Positions 15,633 through 24,716 of a stretch of DNA of 64,000 nt are shown piece by piece (positions within the stretch are counted from its first letter, which is position 1; each line of letters starts with the position of its first letter). Below the pieces are notes generated by a model. That model had not been told where the DNA came from and made no database searches. It saw nothing but the letters and a program-made list of their open reading frames with translations. The position numbers and the translations under genes are program-made. The stretch is from Polynucleobacter sp. MG-27-Goln-C1 (lineage in GTDB: Bacteria > Pseudomonadota > Gammaproteobacteria > Burkholderiales > Burkholderiaceae), in assembly GCF_018881905.1 (NCBI RefSeq), contig NZ_JACVPM010000001.1, positions 1 through 64,000 of the forward strand. Reading direction: 5' to 3'.

Positions 15633-16916
15633 ATGTTGCGAGAGCATACAGATGCAGTTCGTCGCTGCGTCATTCAACTATCGGGATTAGTTTTTCTATT
15701 GGTTTCGCCAATAGTATTGGCCAATGGTGAGCGCAAAGGTGAGTCGGCCTTAAAGTCCTTCTATGAGTCTTCATGGGAGCGGCAGCCTGATTACAAATCC
15801 TATCAATATCGCGTTGAGGCTGCGCTCGCTAAGCAGAAAATTGCTAGCAGTCTTTTGGTAAGCCCAGCCTCGGTAGAGGTATCGCAAAAGACCGATAGAA
15901 CTAACACCAATCAGGGTGCTAGTGAAACCATGCTGGGTTTGGGTATTCCGCTGTGGTTATGGAATGAGCGATCAAGCTCAATCAATCTAGCCGATGCTGA
16001 ATATAAAAAGCTTTTGTCTCAATACTATCTATCTCAACTGAGAATTGCGGCCGAGGTGAGGGATGCCTATTGGAATTACCAGAAGTCAAAAATTGAGTCT
16101 GATTTAGCTTTGCGTAGGTATGAGAATGCAAAAAACCTAGCTCTTGATGTTGAAAGGAGATTTAAGGCTGGAGACTTATCTCGCGCTGATCTTCATCAGG
16201 CTAATGGAGCGCTCGCCTCTTCGGAAGCCTATTCAGTCGAAGCGCAGGCCAACGTCATTAATGCTGAGCAAAGGGTACGCTCTTTACTGGGCAGTGAGTA
16301 TCTAAAGAAAATTCAGTTCGGTGATATTGCTAAAAATATTGAACCGTTACCCAAGGTTCCTGAAAACTTGTCAGGACTAGATTCCAGTTTGCCGATTGTT
16401 GCGGCACTTGTAGATCAGTTGGAGGTTGCTAAAAAAGCAGTTGACTTAGCAAAGTCTCAAACTCGGGCATCCCCACAATTGCAAATATGGACTACTAAGG
16501 GCCGTGAAGTCTATGGCGTTCCCTATCAGCAATCAGTTGCTGTTGGGTTAAGAATTCCTTTTGGCTCTGATGCTCGAAATACCAATAGATTGGCCAGCGC
16601 TACAGCTGAGATGGTCGATTCAGAGGTTAGATTGTCCTATGAGCGAGAGTCTGCATTAAGTAATGTGGAATCAAATGTGGCTTTAGTGAAGTCGGCACAA
16701 ATGAAGCTTGGCGCCGCAGATAAGAGGTCTAACTTAGCCAATGAAACACGTCAATTTTTTGACAAATCATTTCGCTTTGGTGAAACCGATTTGCCCACAA
16801 GACTGCGTATAGAGCTAGAAGCAGTGGATGCAAATAGACAGGCTGCGATTGCAAAAATCAATTACGCAGTTTCAGTTTCAAATTTACGACAGGCCCTTGG
16901 CCTGTTACCAGAGTAA
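15633..16916 (+). CDS. TolC-family outer membrane efflux protein (CzcC-like)
   Basis: 427 residues with a signal peptide ending near LANGE. The rest is long amphipathic helix typical of TolC-family proteins, with two internal repeats (AAEVRDAYWNYQKSKIESDLAL and later LSYERESALSNVESN regions). It would form the trimeric outer-membrane and periplasmic channel of the tripartite pump encoded by the next genes. ATG 15633 follows AATGGAG. Heavy-metal rather than drug export is inferred from the His-containing neighbours. Confidence 0.8.
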   Translation: MLREHTDAVRRCVIQLSGLVFLLVSPIVLANGERKGESALKSFYESSWERQPDYKSYQYRVEAALAKQKIASSLLVSPASVEVSQKTDRTNTNQGASETMLGLGIPLWLWNERSSSINLADAEYKKLLSQYYLSQLRIAAEVRDAYWNYQKSKIESDLALRRYENAKNLALDVERRFKAGDLSRADLHQANGALASSEAYSVEAQANVINAEQRVRSLLGSEYLKKIQFGDIAKNIEPLPKVPENLSGLDSSLPIVAALVDQLEVAKKAVDLAKSQTRASPQLQIWTTKGREVYGVPYQQSVAVGLRIPFGSDARNTNRLASATAEMVDSEVRLSYERESALSNVESNVALVKSAQMKLGAADKRSNLANETRQFFDKSFRFGETDLPTRLRIELEAVDANRQAAIAKINYAVSVSNLRQALGLLPE

Positions 16917-16929
16917 GGTCACTTTAGCT

Positions 16930-17502
16930 ATGAATTTATTAAACAAATATAGTCAGTTGGCGTCAAAACTATTAATTGCGCTATCTCTGACAATCGCATC
17001 AGCAGCTCATGCAGGACCTGGTCATGGGGAGGAAAAACCCACCACTGCACAAACTCAAACATTACCTCGCTTTTATGCTGAATCTGATCTCTATGAGGCG
17101 GTAGGAGTGATCAATGGTAAGGAAATCACGCTCTACCTAGATCGCTACTCCTCAAATGAATTGGTCAAAGGAGCTAAGGTTGAAATTGAGCTTGAGGGCT
17201 CTAAAATTAGTTCAGAGCCCCATGGCGATGGAGAGTATCTCTTTCGCCTAAAAAATAAAATTAAAGATCAGCCTACTGCGATCACCATCACGATTAATGA
17301 TGATGATGTTACCGACATACTAGCAGCCACTATCGATCTAAGTTCCTTTGAGCGCTCCTCATTGATCACTTGGAAATCAGCAATAAAGATCTTGCTTTAT
17401 TTCAGCCTCTTGATGGCAATTGCCTATTTTTCCTATCGCAAGAAAGAGGTGTTGATGACGCATGCAAAAAAATTAATCAAACAAATCAAGGAGCGGGTAT
17501 GA
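16930..17502 (+). CDS. membrane-anchored periplasmic protein of the efflux cassette
   Basis: 190 residues from ATG 16930. The signal peptide ends in SAAHA and the mature chain begins GPGHGEE. The soluble part (about 40-150) reads as beta-rich, with YLDRYSSNELVKGAKVEIELEG resembling the N-terminal domain often fused to CzcB-type adaptor proteins. One membrane helix (LLYFSLLMAIAYFSY) near residue 160 anchors it, followed by a basic tail. It overlaps the next gene by four bases (ATGA). It may be a separated adaptor domain or metal chaperone; the precise role is unknown. Confidence 0.55.
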   Translation: MNLLNKYSQLASKLLIALSLTIASAAHAGPGHGEEKPTTAQTQTLPRFYAESDLYEAVGVINGKEITLYLDRYSSNELVKGAKVEIELEGSKISSEPHGDGEYLFRLKNKIKDQPTAITITINDDDVTDILAATIDLSSFERSSLITWKSAIKILLYFSLLMAIAYFSYRKKEVLMTHAKKLIKQIKERV

Positions 17503-18539
17503 ATCGCAAACAAAGAGATTTTGTATTTCGCCCCTTTATTCTTATTGGTTTATCTGTGGCGCTATTTGCTTTTAAGGTTCATGCTGGGCCGGGTCATGGC
17601 GAGTCGGAAGCATCCCAAGTTCAGGGCGATGCCCCGAAAAGACAGTCGGACGGCAGCCTTTTTATTCCCAAGCCTGCGCAACGCCAGTTACACGTGATGA
17701 CAACTCCTGGCCAGTTCGGCGAATATGCCAAAACCTATGATTTAGCTGGAAAAGTCATCATGGATCCTAACTTTGGCGGTAAGGTGCAGGCGATTGTTGC
17801 TGGCCGTATTACGCCGGGACCAGCTGGTTTTCCATTGCCCGGACAGAAGGTTAGTAAAGGCGATGTCTTGGCGTATGTAACGCCAGAGGCTGGCCCAGGA
17901 AAATCAAGATCACTCGCGGAAAGTCGACTAAAGCGTTTGCGAGATCTTAGCGATACGGTCCCTCGTAAGACTATTGAAGAGGCAGAAGCCGCGGTTGCTA
18001 ATGAAGAATTAAGAGCCCCAGTCAGCGGAATTATTTCTACTACGGGTGTCGTATCTGGCCAAGTAGTGCAAGCAAGAGATTTAATCTTTGAGGTCGTTAA
18101 TCCATCTAAGCTATTAATAGAAGCGCTTGCCTACGACTCAAATCTGAGTAAGAACATCGCTGATGGCAAAGTGGATGTCAATGGCAAAGTGATTGAGCTC
18201 AAGTATCTTGGTGGTGGACAGGCTCTCAGAGAGCAAGCTTTACCTCTTACTTTTTCTGCTAAATCGGACGATCTCCAATTTTTACCGATAGGCCAACCCA
18301 TTCGAGTATTCGTAAATACCTATAGCAAGGTCACTGGAGTAAAAGCGCCTTCAAAATCATTAGTCAAAAGCAGCTCGAACCAAACAATTGTCTGGATTAA
18401 AAAGTCCCCAGAAATATTTGAGCCCAGAACAGTTGTATATGAGCCTTTAGATGGTCAGAACATTGTTATCACTAGCGGTATTAAAGATGGTGAACGAGTC
18501 ATTGCTGATGGGGCATCACTCATCAATCAAATTCGTTAA
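17499..18539 (+). CDS. RND efflux periplasmic adaptor (CzcB/HlyD type)
   Basis: 346 residues from ATG 17499, with a strong AAGGAGCGGG site upstream. The signal region ends in VHA and the mature chain begins GPGHGESE, matching the preceding protein. The lipoyl/barrel halves are visible: VQAIVAGRITPGPAGFPLPG and LRAPVSGIISTTGVVSGQVV, with a short helical hairpin between them. It links the inner-membrane pump to the outer-membrane channel. The hairpin is short (about 45 residues) compared with typical CusB/CzcB adaptors. Confidence 0.8.
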   Translation: MNRKQRDFVFRPFILIGLSVALFAFKVHAGPGHGESEASQVQGDAPKRQSDGSLFIPKPAQRQLHVMTTPGQFGEYAKTYDLAGKVIMDPNFGGKVQAIVAGRITPGPAGFPLPGQKVSKGDVLAYVTPEAGPGKSRSLAESRLKRLRDLSDTVPRKTIEEAEAAVANEELRAPVSGIISTTGVVSGQVVQARDLIFEVVNPSKLLIEALAYDSNLSKNIADGKVDVNGKVIELKYLGGGQALREQALPLTFSAKSDDLQFLPIGQPIRVFVNTYSKVTGVKAPSKSLVKSSSNQTIVWIKKSPEIFEPRTVVYEPLDGQNIVITSGIKDGERVIADGASLINQIR

Positions 18540-18549
18540 GGACTAAGAC

Positions 18550-21500
18550 ATGTTTACTTGGTTATTAGATTTCAGCTTAAAAAATCGCATGATGGTGATT
18601 TTGCTTAGTGCTATATCTATGGTCTATGGTGCGTACACCTTAAGCAAGATGCCTGTGGATGTCTTTCCCGATCTGAATAAGCCTACTGTCACCATCATGA
18701 CTGAGGCTGGCGGAATGGCTTCAGAGGAAGTTGAACAACTCATTACATTCCCACTCGAAACGGCTATGAATGGTTTACCAGGAGTAGAAGCCATTCGCTC
18801 AGTATCTAGTGCTGGCCTTTCTTTCATATACGTTACTTTTGACTGGTCTGTAGACATCTATCGCGCTAGGCAAATGGTTTCAGAAAGACTCTCATCTATG
18901 GACGGAGCAATTCCGGATGGCATTGTTTCGCGCATGGGGCCCATTAGTTCGATCATGGGCGAGATCATGCAAATTGCCATTCCGATTGATGAGTCAAAGA
19001 TTTCATCCATGCAGGTTCGTGAGTATGCTGACTGGGTTTTGCGACCCAGGTTAATGGCTATCCCTGGGGTGGCTCAAGTTATCCCTATTGGTGGGCAGGT
19101 TAGGCAGTTCCAGGTGCAGCCCAATACCCGCCGCATGGCGGAGCTAGGGCTTAGCATCTTCCAGATCGAAGATGCACTGCGAGGCTACTCTGCAAATACG
19201 TCTGGTGGATTTCTTGAGTCCAATAATCGTGAGTATCTTATTCGTCATATAGGGCGAACTTCTAGCCTTGAAGATTTAAAGAACATTGCTGTATCGAACC
19301 GCAATGGACAAACAATACTTTTAAGACAAGTTGCTGATATTACTTTTGCGCCAGCAGTTAAGCGAGGTGATGCCGGTTATGAAGGTGGGCCAGCAGTCAT
19401 TCTAGGTGTACAAAAACAACCTTCAGCAGATACGGTAGCGCTAACAAAAAAGATTGAATCAGCTATTGCAGAATTAAAGCAGGGCTTGCCAACTGGCATG
19501 GAAGCTCCAAAAGTAACATTTAGGCAGGCGAGCTTTATTGATGCATCCATTAGCACTTTAGAGGGTAAGCTCATCGGCGCATCAATCTTTGTTGCTGTAG
19601 TGCTGTATTTCTTTTTAGGAACAATTCGCCCGGTCCTCATCTCATTAACAGCAATTCCAGTTTCAATTCTCTTAACTGCCTTGGTTTTTAAGTATTTTGG
19701 TTTATCAATTAATACGATGACCTTAGGAGGCCTAGCCATTGCAATCGGCGGCCTGGTTGATGATGCAGTGGTTGATGTGGAAAACGTGATTCGTCGCCTT
19801 AGAGCAAATCTAGATAAAGTATCTTTAGATCAATTAAGTCCACTAGCGATTGTGAGAGCCGCCTCGCTTGAGGTAAGGACCGGCATTATCTACGCTACAG
19901 CCATCATCGTTTTGGTATTCATCCCATTATTTGCATTACCAGGCATAGAGGGGCGACTATTTGTGCCTTTGGGTATTGCATTTATAGTCTCTACTCTTGC
20001 ATCACTTTTAGTTTCAGTCACTATCACGCCAGTACTCTGCTTTTATCTGCTGCCCTCAATGCAGTCCCTGAGGGATCACGATACAAAGATTGTCACTTGG
20101 CTTAAAAGCCATTATGAGGTTCAGTTATCAAGGTTGTTAGCGGCGCCTAAAAAGCCTCTGATGTATGCCTTTGCATCTGTCATAGTCGCTGCTGCCAGTG
20201 TTCCCTTTATGGCGAGCTCATTTTTACCGCCCTTTAACGAAGGGACTTTACTGATCGGACTGCGTTTAAATCCTGGTGTCTCTCTCTCTGAATCGGCAGG
20301 CGTAGCTAGCCAAGCAGAAAAGTTAGTCAGGCAGGTTCCCGAAGTGACTTATGTTGGACGCAGGAGTGGCCGCGCAGAGTTGGACGAGCATGCGGAAGGT
20401 GTACACGTTAGCGAGTTAGATGTTGGTTTAAAGCCTGCGGGTGATTTAGATCGCTCCATGGCTGAGATACAGGCAGATATCAGGTCAAGATTAGTTAACT
20501 TACCCGCTGCAATTGCGATCGGTCAGCCAATCTCACATCGAATAGATCACATGCTTTCAGGAGTGCGATCGCAAATTGCGATTAAGATCTTTGGCGATGA
20601 TTTAGATGTGCTGCGTAGCCAAGCCGATCTTTTGAGATCCAAATTAGCAGGCATTGAAGGCTTAGTTGATTTGGAAATTGAAAAGCAGGTTTTAGCACCA
20701 CAAATTAAGGTCCGAATTGATTACGATAAAGCAGCGCAATACGGAGTTTCAACTTCTCAGATTATGGCCACCTTGCAGGGCATGGTTGAAGGGGAGAGAC
20801 TCTCGCAAATTATTGAAGGTAATCGGCGGTTTGCCTTAGTGATCAAGTTACCAGACTCAGCAAGAAACTTAGAAGGGCTTGCTGATATTTTGATTGATAC
20901 GCCAAATGGAAAAATTCCACTCTCAAAAATTGCTAGCATTGAGGATGGGGATGGTCCAAATCAAATTAGTAGAGATGGCGGTAAGCGAAGAATTGTCTTA
21001 TCGGCTAATGCCTCTAAGCGCGCCTTGTCAGATATTGTGACTGACATTAGAGCTGTTATTTCTAATCAGACCCTTCCAGAAGGTTACTTTATTACTTTAG
21101 ATGGTCAATTTAAAGCGCAAGAAGAGGCATCTAAAGTAATTGGTTTGCTATCAATTGGATCATTTCTTTTGATGTTTGCAGTATTAAATAATCGCTATAA
21201 GTCCATGCGCCTATCTTTAATGATTATGTCTAACATTCCATTGGCTATGGTCGGAGCAGTGATTGGTTTGTGGATTTCAGGCCAGCCACTCTCGATTGCT
21301 GCATTAATAGGATTTATCACGCTAGCAGGAATATCTGTGCGTAACGGAATCTTAAAAATTAGCCATTACTTAAATTTGATGCAGTCAGAAGGTGAATCGT
21401 TTAGCCTGGCAATGATTATTCGCGGATCAATTGAGCGCTTAAGTCCTGTACTAATGACAGCTTTGGTGACGGCTTTTGCCTTGGCGCCATTGTTGTTTGA

Positions 21501-21672
21501 GGCAGAGCGTCCTGGTACAGAAATATTGCATCCAGTAGCAGTCGTTATTTTCTCCGGGCTCATCAGCTCTACCTTATTGGATACCTTTTTAACGCCAGTC
21601 ATGTTTTGGCTTTATGGAAAAAAGGCATCAGAAACAGCATTAAGCAGTATGAAGACTAACGAAGTATTTTAA
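18550..21672 (+). CDS. RND efflux permease, heavy-metal (HME) type
   Basis: 1040 residues with the RND plan: a first membrane helix, a large periplasmic loop, six membrane helices, a second loop and five further helices. The fourth-helix proton-relay region reads GGLVDDAVVDVEN (400-412), so D404 and D405 are present. The porter sequences GRAELDEHAEG and MLSGVRSQIAIKIFGDD resemble CzcA/CusA-type metal pumps. It differs from CzcA (DFG..VDGAV), because the first acidic residue of that motif is replaced by AIAIGG. The cation cannot be predicted from what I can see. It is ten bases downstream of the adaptor gene, so same operon. Confidence 0.82.
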   Translation: MFTWLLDFSLKNRMMVILLSAISMVYGAYTLSKMPVDVFPDLNKPTVTIMTEAGGMASEEVEQLITFPLETAMNGLPGVEAIRSVSSAGLSFIYVTFDWSVDIYRARQMVSERLSSMDGAIPDGIVSRMGPISSIMGEIMQIAIPIDESKISSMQVREYADWVLRPRLMAIPGVAQVIPIGGQVRQFQVQPNTRRMAELGLSIFQIEDALRGYSANTSGGFLESNNREYLIRHIGRTSSLEDLKNIAVSNRNGQTILLRQVADITFAPAVKRGDAGYEGGPAVILGVQKQPSADTVALTKKIESAIAELKQGLPTGMEAPKVTFRQASFIDASISTLEGKLIGASIFVAVVLYFFLGTIRPVLISLTAIPVSILLTALVFKYFGLSINTMTLGGLAIAIGGLVDDAVVDVENVIRRLRANLDKVSLDQLSPLAIVRAASLEVRTGIIYATAIIVLVFIPLFALPGIEGRLFVPLGIAFIVSTLASLLVSVTITPVLCFYLLPSMQSLRDHDTKIVTWLKSHYEVQLSRLLAAPKKPLMYAFASVIVAAASVPFMASSFLPPFNEGTLLIGLRLNPGVSLSESAGVASQAEKLVRQVPEVTYVGRRSGRAELDEHAEGVHVSELDVGLKPAGDLDRSMAEIQADIRSRLVNLPAAIAIGQPISHRIDHMLSGVRSQIAIKIFGDDLDVLRSQADLLRSKLAGIEGLVDLEIEKQVLAPQIKVRIDYDKAAQYGVSTSQIMATLQGMVEGERLSQIIEGNRRFALVIKLPDSARNLEGLADILIDTPNGKIPLSKIASIEDGDGPNQISRDGGKRRIVLSANASKRALSDIVTDIRAVISNQTLPEGYFITLDGQFKAQEEASKVIGLLSIGSFLLMFAVLNNRYKSMRLSLMIMSNIPLAMVGAVIGLWISGQPLSIAALIGFITLAGISVRNGILKISHYLNLMQSEGESFSLAMIIRGSIERLSPVLMTALVTAFALAPLLFEAERPGTEILHPVAVVIFSGLISSTLLDTFLTPVMFWLYGKKASETALSSMKTNEVF

Positions 21673-21687
21673 TTTTAAGGGGTCTAT

Positions 21688-22056
21688 ATGAAATCAATGA
21701 TGGTGATTGCAACCTTGATAATCAGTTTTATTGGTCCAGCCCATGCTGGAGCCGGCCATGATTTAAAGCCAATGCATGGCGGTGTCATAGTAGAGGCTAA
21801 GGACATTGATGTTGAATTGGTTGCAAAGCCTGATAGCTTGTCGTTGTATTTGACGGACCACGGTAAACCGATACCTATAGATGGTAGGACCGCAAAGCTG
21901 ACAGTCTTAATTGGATCAGATAAAAAAGATTATGAGCTGCTGCCTAATGGAGGCAAATTCGAACTGAAAGGAAGCTTCGCTATTCCCAAAGGGGCTAAGG
22001 CCATAGCAGTTATCAAGATAGGGACGAAAGTGACTACAGCAAGATTTAATTTATAA
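21688..22056 (+). CDS. small periplasmic protein ending the efflux cassette
   Basis: 122 residues with a signal peptide (MVIATLIISFIGPAHA) and a mature start GAGHDLKPMHGG, close to the GPGHGE starts of two other proteins in the operon. The rest (ELVAKPDSLSLYLTDHGKPI) reads as a compact beta domain. AAGGGG precedes the ATG and the gap from the permease gene is 15 bases. A periplasmic metal-binding accessory role is likely but unproven. I know of no named family for it. Confidence 0.5.
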   Translation: MKSMMVIATLIISFIGPAHAGAGHDLKPMHGGVIVEAKDIDVELVAKPDSLSLYLTDHGKPIPIDGRTAKLTVLIGSDKKDYELLPNGGKFELKGSFAIPKGAKAIAVIKIGTKVTTARFNL

Positions 22057-22147
22057 GTTAAATTCCCTCAATTTAGCCTATAGACTGGGCCGTAGTGAAG
22101 TGATCAGATTGCTATCGTTGATTAGTGGAGCCATGTTCCGCCAAAGT

Positions 22148-22169
22148 CTGCTTTGGGTCGTTAGCGGAC
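22148..22169. repeat. imperfect direct repeat, right of efflux cassette
   Basis: CTGCTTTGGGTCGTTAGCGGAC, 18 of 22 bases identical to 15059-15080, lies between the end of the efflux cassette and the integrase gene. Confidence 0.45.
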
Positions 22170-22185
22170 GTATCGCCAAAGTTTT

Positions 22186-23523
22186 TTATGCCACTTTCTT
22201 TGGTAACTCAATAATCTCAGCCCCATTCTGCGCATGAGTCAGTTTCTCGCCCCACCACTTATATAGCCCAACCCTTTGGGTAAATCGCTCACCGCGGTCA
22301 TAGGCTCGTACAACTTCATTTCCATGTGCGTGATCAAGAGCTAACTCAACAACATCCTGTTCAAAGCCGTTATCCCTAGCAAGTGTTGAGAAGGCGCTTC
22401 GCCAGCCATGTGGTGCATGCTTGCCCGCCATATTGAGCGTTACCCGATAAGCCTTCTCAAGACTCTCGCGACTAATGAATTGATTGCCAGTGGGCGATGG
22501 AAATACATAACCTTTTCTTCCAAAAAGTTTTCCCCATTGTTTTAACTCTGCAGTAATTTGTGGGCCCAAAGGAATGCGGTGATCGCCAATACGCGTATGA
22601 TCCTTCATCTTTGCACGAGGTATTACCCAAATTGGAATATCCGCATCTAGATCAAATTCTTTCCACTCGGCTTGTACAACATTGCTGATACGTGTTGCAG
22701 TAAAAGCGAGAAGACGATGAGCCGCTCTCACTGACGGAGAAAGACGTGCTGCATCTGCAGCGCGTAAGAGGGCGCCTAATGATTTCCAATCGAGTAATGC
22801 AGGCATGCGCCCATTAGTTTTCTTTCTAGGAAGAATTTCTTTTACGGGCGCGGCAGAATTCCCCTCACATAAACCTTTAGCCTGCGCATAACGAAACACC
22901 CCATTGAGATGCTGCAAAATTCTTGTGGCAGTCTCTAGAACATCTCGTTTGTTGATAGTCTCAATTGCCTTGGCAATAACGGATGGGGTAATGCTTTCAA
23001 TAGGCAGCGCTCCCAGCGATTTATAAACATCGCGCTCAAAAGCCCTTTTAGATTTCGTGAAGTGGGTTGCACTCCATTCTTTCTCTTTCATGGAGAACCA
23101 TTCTTCAGCTACAGCCTTGAAGGTGCTATCACTTTGAGATGCGGCATTGGCTCTATTAAGGCGCCTGGAGATGACTGGATCCTGGCCTTTGGTAAGACAA
23201 GCCTTGACCTCGTTTAGTTCTAGCCTTGCTTGAGCCAAGCTGTTTTGTGGATACCCGCCTATGGAATAACTTTTTTCTTTGCCTTCGATGCGATATTTGA
23301 TTCGCCAAATAGCAGTTTGGGTCTGGGTGATAAGTAAATAAAGGCCTCGACCATCTGCAAGCTTGCTACCTGGGGCTGAGCGGTTGATGAAGCTCTTGAT
23401 CCCTTTATCCGTAAGCTTTCCAGAAATACCCCCAACCATGTTTTTGATCCTGTTCGATTTTGCTCCGATACCCCCAATAATACCCCCAGCGTATTTGGAT
23501 ACAGCAGAATCCAGAAAGACCAT
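22186..23523 (-). CDS. tyrosine recombinase (P4-type integrase)
   Basis: 445 residues with the N-terminal DUF4102-like region (LTDKGIKSF..RSAPGSKLADGRGLYLLIT, about 37-66) and catalytic domain. Active residues are all present: R278 (TATRISNV), K305, H372-G-W-R375, a His in the LALDHAHGN segment (398 or 400), and Y408 (VRAYDRGERF). It would insert and excise the island at ssrA. M29 (23439) may be the true start, since family members usually begin near KLTDKG. The gene starts about 78 bases from the ssrA CCA end. No excisionase is seen. Confidence 0.92.
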   Translation of the reverse strand: MVFLDSAVSKYAGGIIGGIGAKSNRIKNMVGGISGKLTDKGIKSFINRSAPGSKLADGRGLYLLITQTQTAIWRIKYRIEGKEKSYSIGGYPQNSLAQARLELNEVKACLTKGQDPVISRRLNRANAASQSDSTFKAVAEEWFSMKEKEWSATHFTKSKRAFERDVYKSLGALPIESITPSVIAKAIETINKRDVLETATRILQHLNGVFRYAQAKGLCEGNSAAPVKEILPRKKTNGRMPALLDWKSLGALLRAADAARLSPSVRAAHRLLAFTATRISNVVQAEWKEFDLDADIPIWVIPRAKMKDHTRIGDHRIPLGPQITAELKQWGKLFGRKGYVFPSPTGNQFISRESLEKAYRVTLNMAGKHAPHGWRSAFSTLARDNGFEQDVVELALDHAHGNEVVRAYDRGERFTQRVGLYKWWGEKLTHAQNGAEIIELPKKVA

Positions 23524-23550
23524 GATGGGCGTACAGCCCTTTATCTACAA

Positions 23551-23578
23551 AGAAAAACGCCACCCTGGTGGGTGGCGT
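23551..23578 (-). terminator. rho-independent terminator downstream of ssrA
   Basis: ACGCCACC (23557-23564) pairs with GGTGGCGT (23571-23578); on the minus strand the hairpin is followed by a TTTTTCT tract. It lies 22 bases beyond the ssrA 3' end and before the integrase start. Confidence 0.7.
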
Positions 23579-23600
23579 TAGACTGTTACGTACTACAAAA

Positions 23601-23959
23601 TGGTGGAGTCGGCGGGAATCGAACCCGCGTCCGCAAATCCTCTACAACAAGTTCTACATACTTAGTCATATCATTTAATTTAGCTAGCTAGTCACAGACT
23701 GACATGTTCCACGCTGGCGATTCACTAAGTTTTCGAACCATTCCCCGTGACATGAAATGATCTTATCTCTTGTAAATGACCCTGATCTAGCTTGCGCTAG
23801 CTGACCCAAGAGAGAATCAGTTCAGGGGCAACCGCAATTAAGCGGCTAGTGCGAAACGTTCGTCGTTTGCAGTTATTACATTCCCATTGATTTACGAGAT
23901 AACGGGTCCTCGGTATGCCCTTGATGCTTTGTAATCCACGTCGAAACCATGTCGACCCC
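23601..23959 (-). ncRNA. ssrA: tmRNA
   Basis: The minus strand starts GGGGTCGACATGG and ends GACTCCACCA, forming the alanine-tRNA-like acceptor end, with GGTTCGATTCCC as the T arm. The internal reading frame (23870 to 23838) encodes the tag ANDERFALAA followed by TAA. tmRNA releases stalled ribosomes and marks the incomplete protein for proteolysis. The length of 359 bases fits betaproteobacteria. The 3' end serves as the integration site of the island to the left; it is restored intact. Confidence 0.95.
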
Positions 23960-23985
23960 GGAGTTCATGCATTGGAAACCTTATT

Positions 23986-24004
23986 TTAAGGCTCTTAGCC
24001 TTAA
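23986..24004 (-). terminator. hairpin between gph and ssrA
   Basis: TTAAGGCT-CTT-AGCCTTAA is a perfect eight-base stem with a three-base loop, 35 bases past the gph stop and 27 bases before the tmRNA start. It has no T tract on the minus strand. It could end the gph transcript or belong to the ssrA promoter region. Confidence 0.35.
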
Positions 24005-24038
24005 ATTGTTGGATATCTTGCAGATTGTTAATTAAGCC

Positions 24039-24716
24039 CTACTGCGGGAAGATGATTTCTAGCAGTTCTTTTGGGTGGCGCACAAGATAGTCCGCGCCCC
24101 AGGCTTCAGGTGGCTCTTCGCAGCCGCAATAGCCGTAGGCTGCTGCAATCGTCTTCATACCCGCTGCTTTGCCTGCCACGATATCTCTAATGTCATCGCC
24201 AACGTATACAGAGTAACTCGGGTCAATATTGGCGATTCTGGCGGCATGCAAGATGGGCTCAGGATGTGGTTTTGAATAAGGGGTAGTGTCGCCGGAGACT
24301 GTTGACGCTGCTCTTTGGCGCAGGCCCATTAAATCAGTAAGCGGGTTGGTAAAGCGCTCACTCTTGTTTGTCACAATGCCCCAAGGAAGCTTAGCGCCAT
24401 CTAGTTGATCCAATAGGTGATCTACGCCCTCAAATAGCACGCTGTTAACCAGCAAAGCCTTCTCGTAGTTCGCAAAAAACTCATCGCGCAAGGGAATGAA
24501 GTCAGGGTGGTCGGGATCAATTCCAAAAGCTCCGCTGATTAGGCCACGGGCTCCAGCAGAAGCGCGAGGGCGCAAGATCTCATATTGCTTGGGTGCGAGA
24601 TTTCTGGCGATGAGGAGCTGATTTGCGGCAGCCACAAGGTCTGGGGCCGTATCAGCAAGAGTGCCATCCAGGTCAAAAAAGACGCCCTTGTAAGGGCTTG
24701 CTAACCCGTTACTCAT
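24039..24716 (-). CDS. gph: phosphoglycolate phosphatase (HAD superfamily)
   Basis: 225 residues with the HAD motifs [11 protein letters not shown] (nucleophile Asp, residues 14-24), a TNKS motif near 116, a conserved Lys (PYSKPHPEP) near 148 and VGDDIRDI near 169. It removes phosphate from 2-phosphoglycolate, made by oxidative DNA repair or photorespiration-like side reactions. The start overlaps the ubiG stop by four bases, the arrangement common in betaproteobacteria (ubiG-gph). Other small sugar phosphates are possible substrates. Confidence 0.88.
   Translation of the reverse strand: MSNGLASPYKGVFFDLDGTLADTAPDLVAAANQLLIARNLAPKQYEILRPRASAGARGLISGAFGIDPDHPDFIPLRDEFFANYEKALLVNSVLFEGVDHLLDQLDGAKLPWGIVTNKSERFTNPLTDLMGLRQRAASTVSGDTTPYSKPHPEPILHAARIANIDPSYSVYVGDDIRDIVAGKAAGMKTIAAAYGYCGCEEPPEAWGADYLVRHPKELLEIIFPQ

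Larger units (their letters stand above)
1..23601. mobile_element. ssrA-integrated genomic island (right part; left end outside window)
   Basis: The region left of the ssrA 3' end carries an integrase adjacent to the CCA end, phage structural and lysis genes, Abi, Fic and HipBA modules and a metal-type efflux cassette, while everything to the right is housekeeping. Integration at the 3' end of ssrA is well known for P4-type tyrosine integrases. I looked for a second copy of the ssrA 3' end in the window as the other attachment site and did not find one, so the left boundary is inferred to lie before base 1. Whether all of 1-23601 arrived as one element is uncertain. Confidence 0.7.

Noticed and set aside
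1..23600. Second ssrA 3' end as the left attachment site
   Set aside because: No segment like GGCGGGAATCGAACCCGCG was found left of 23601.
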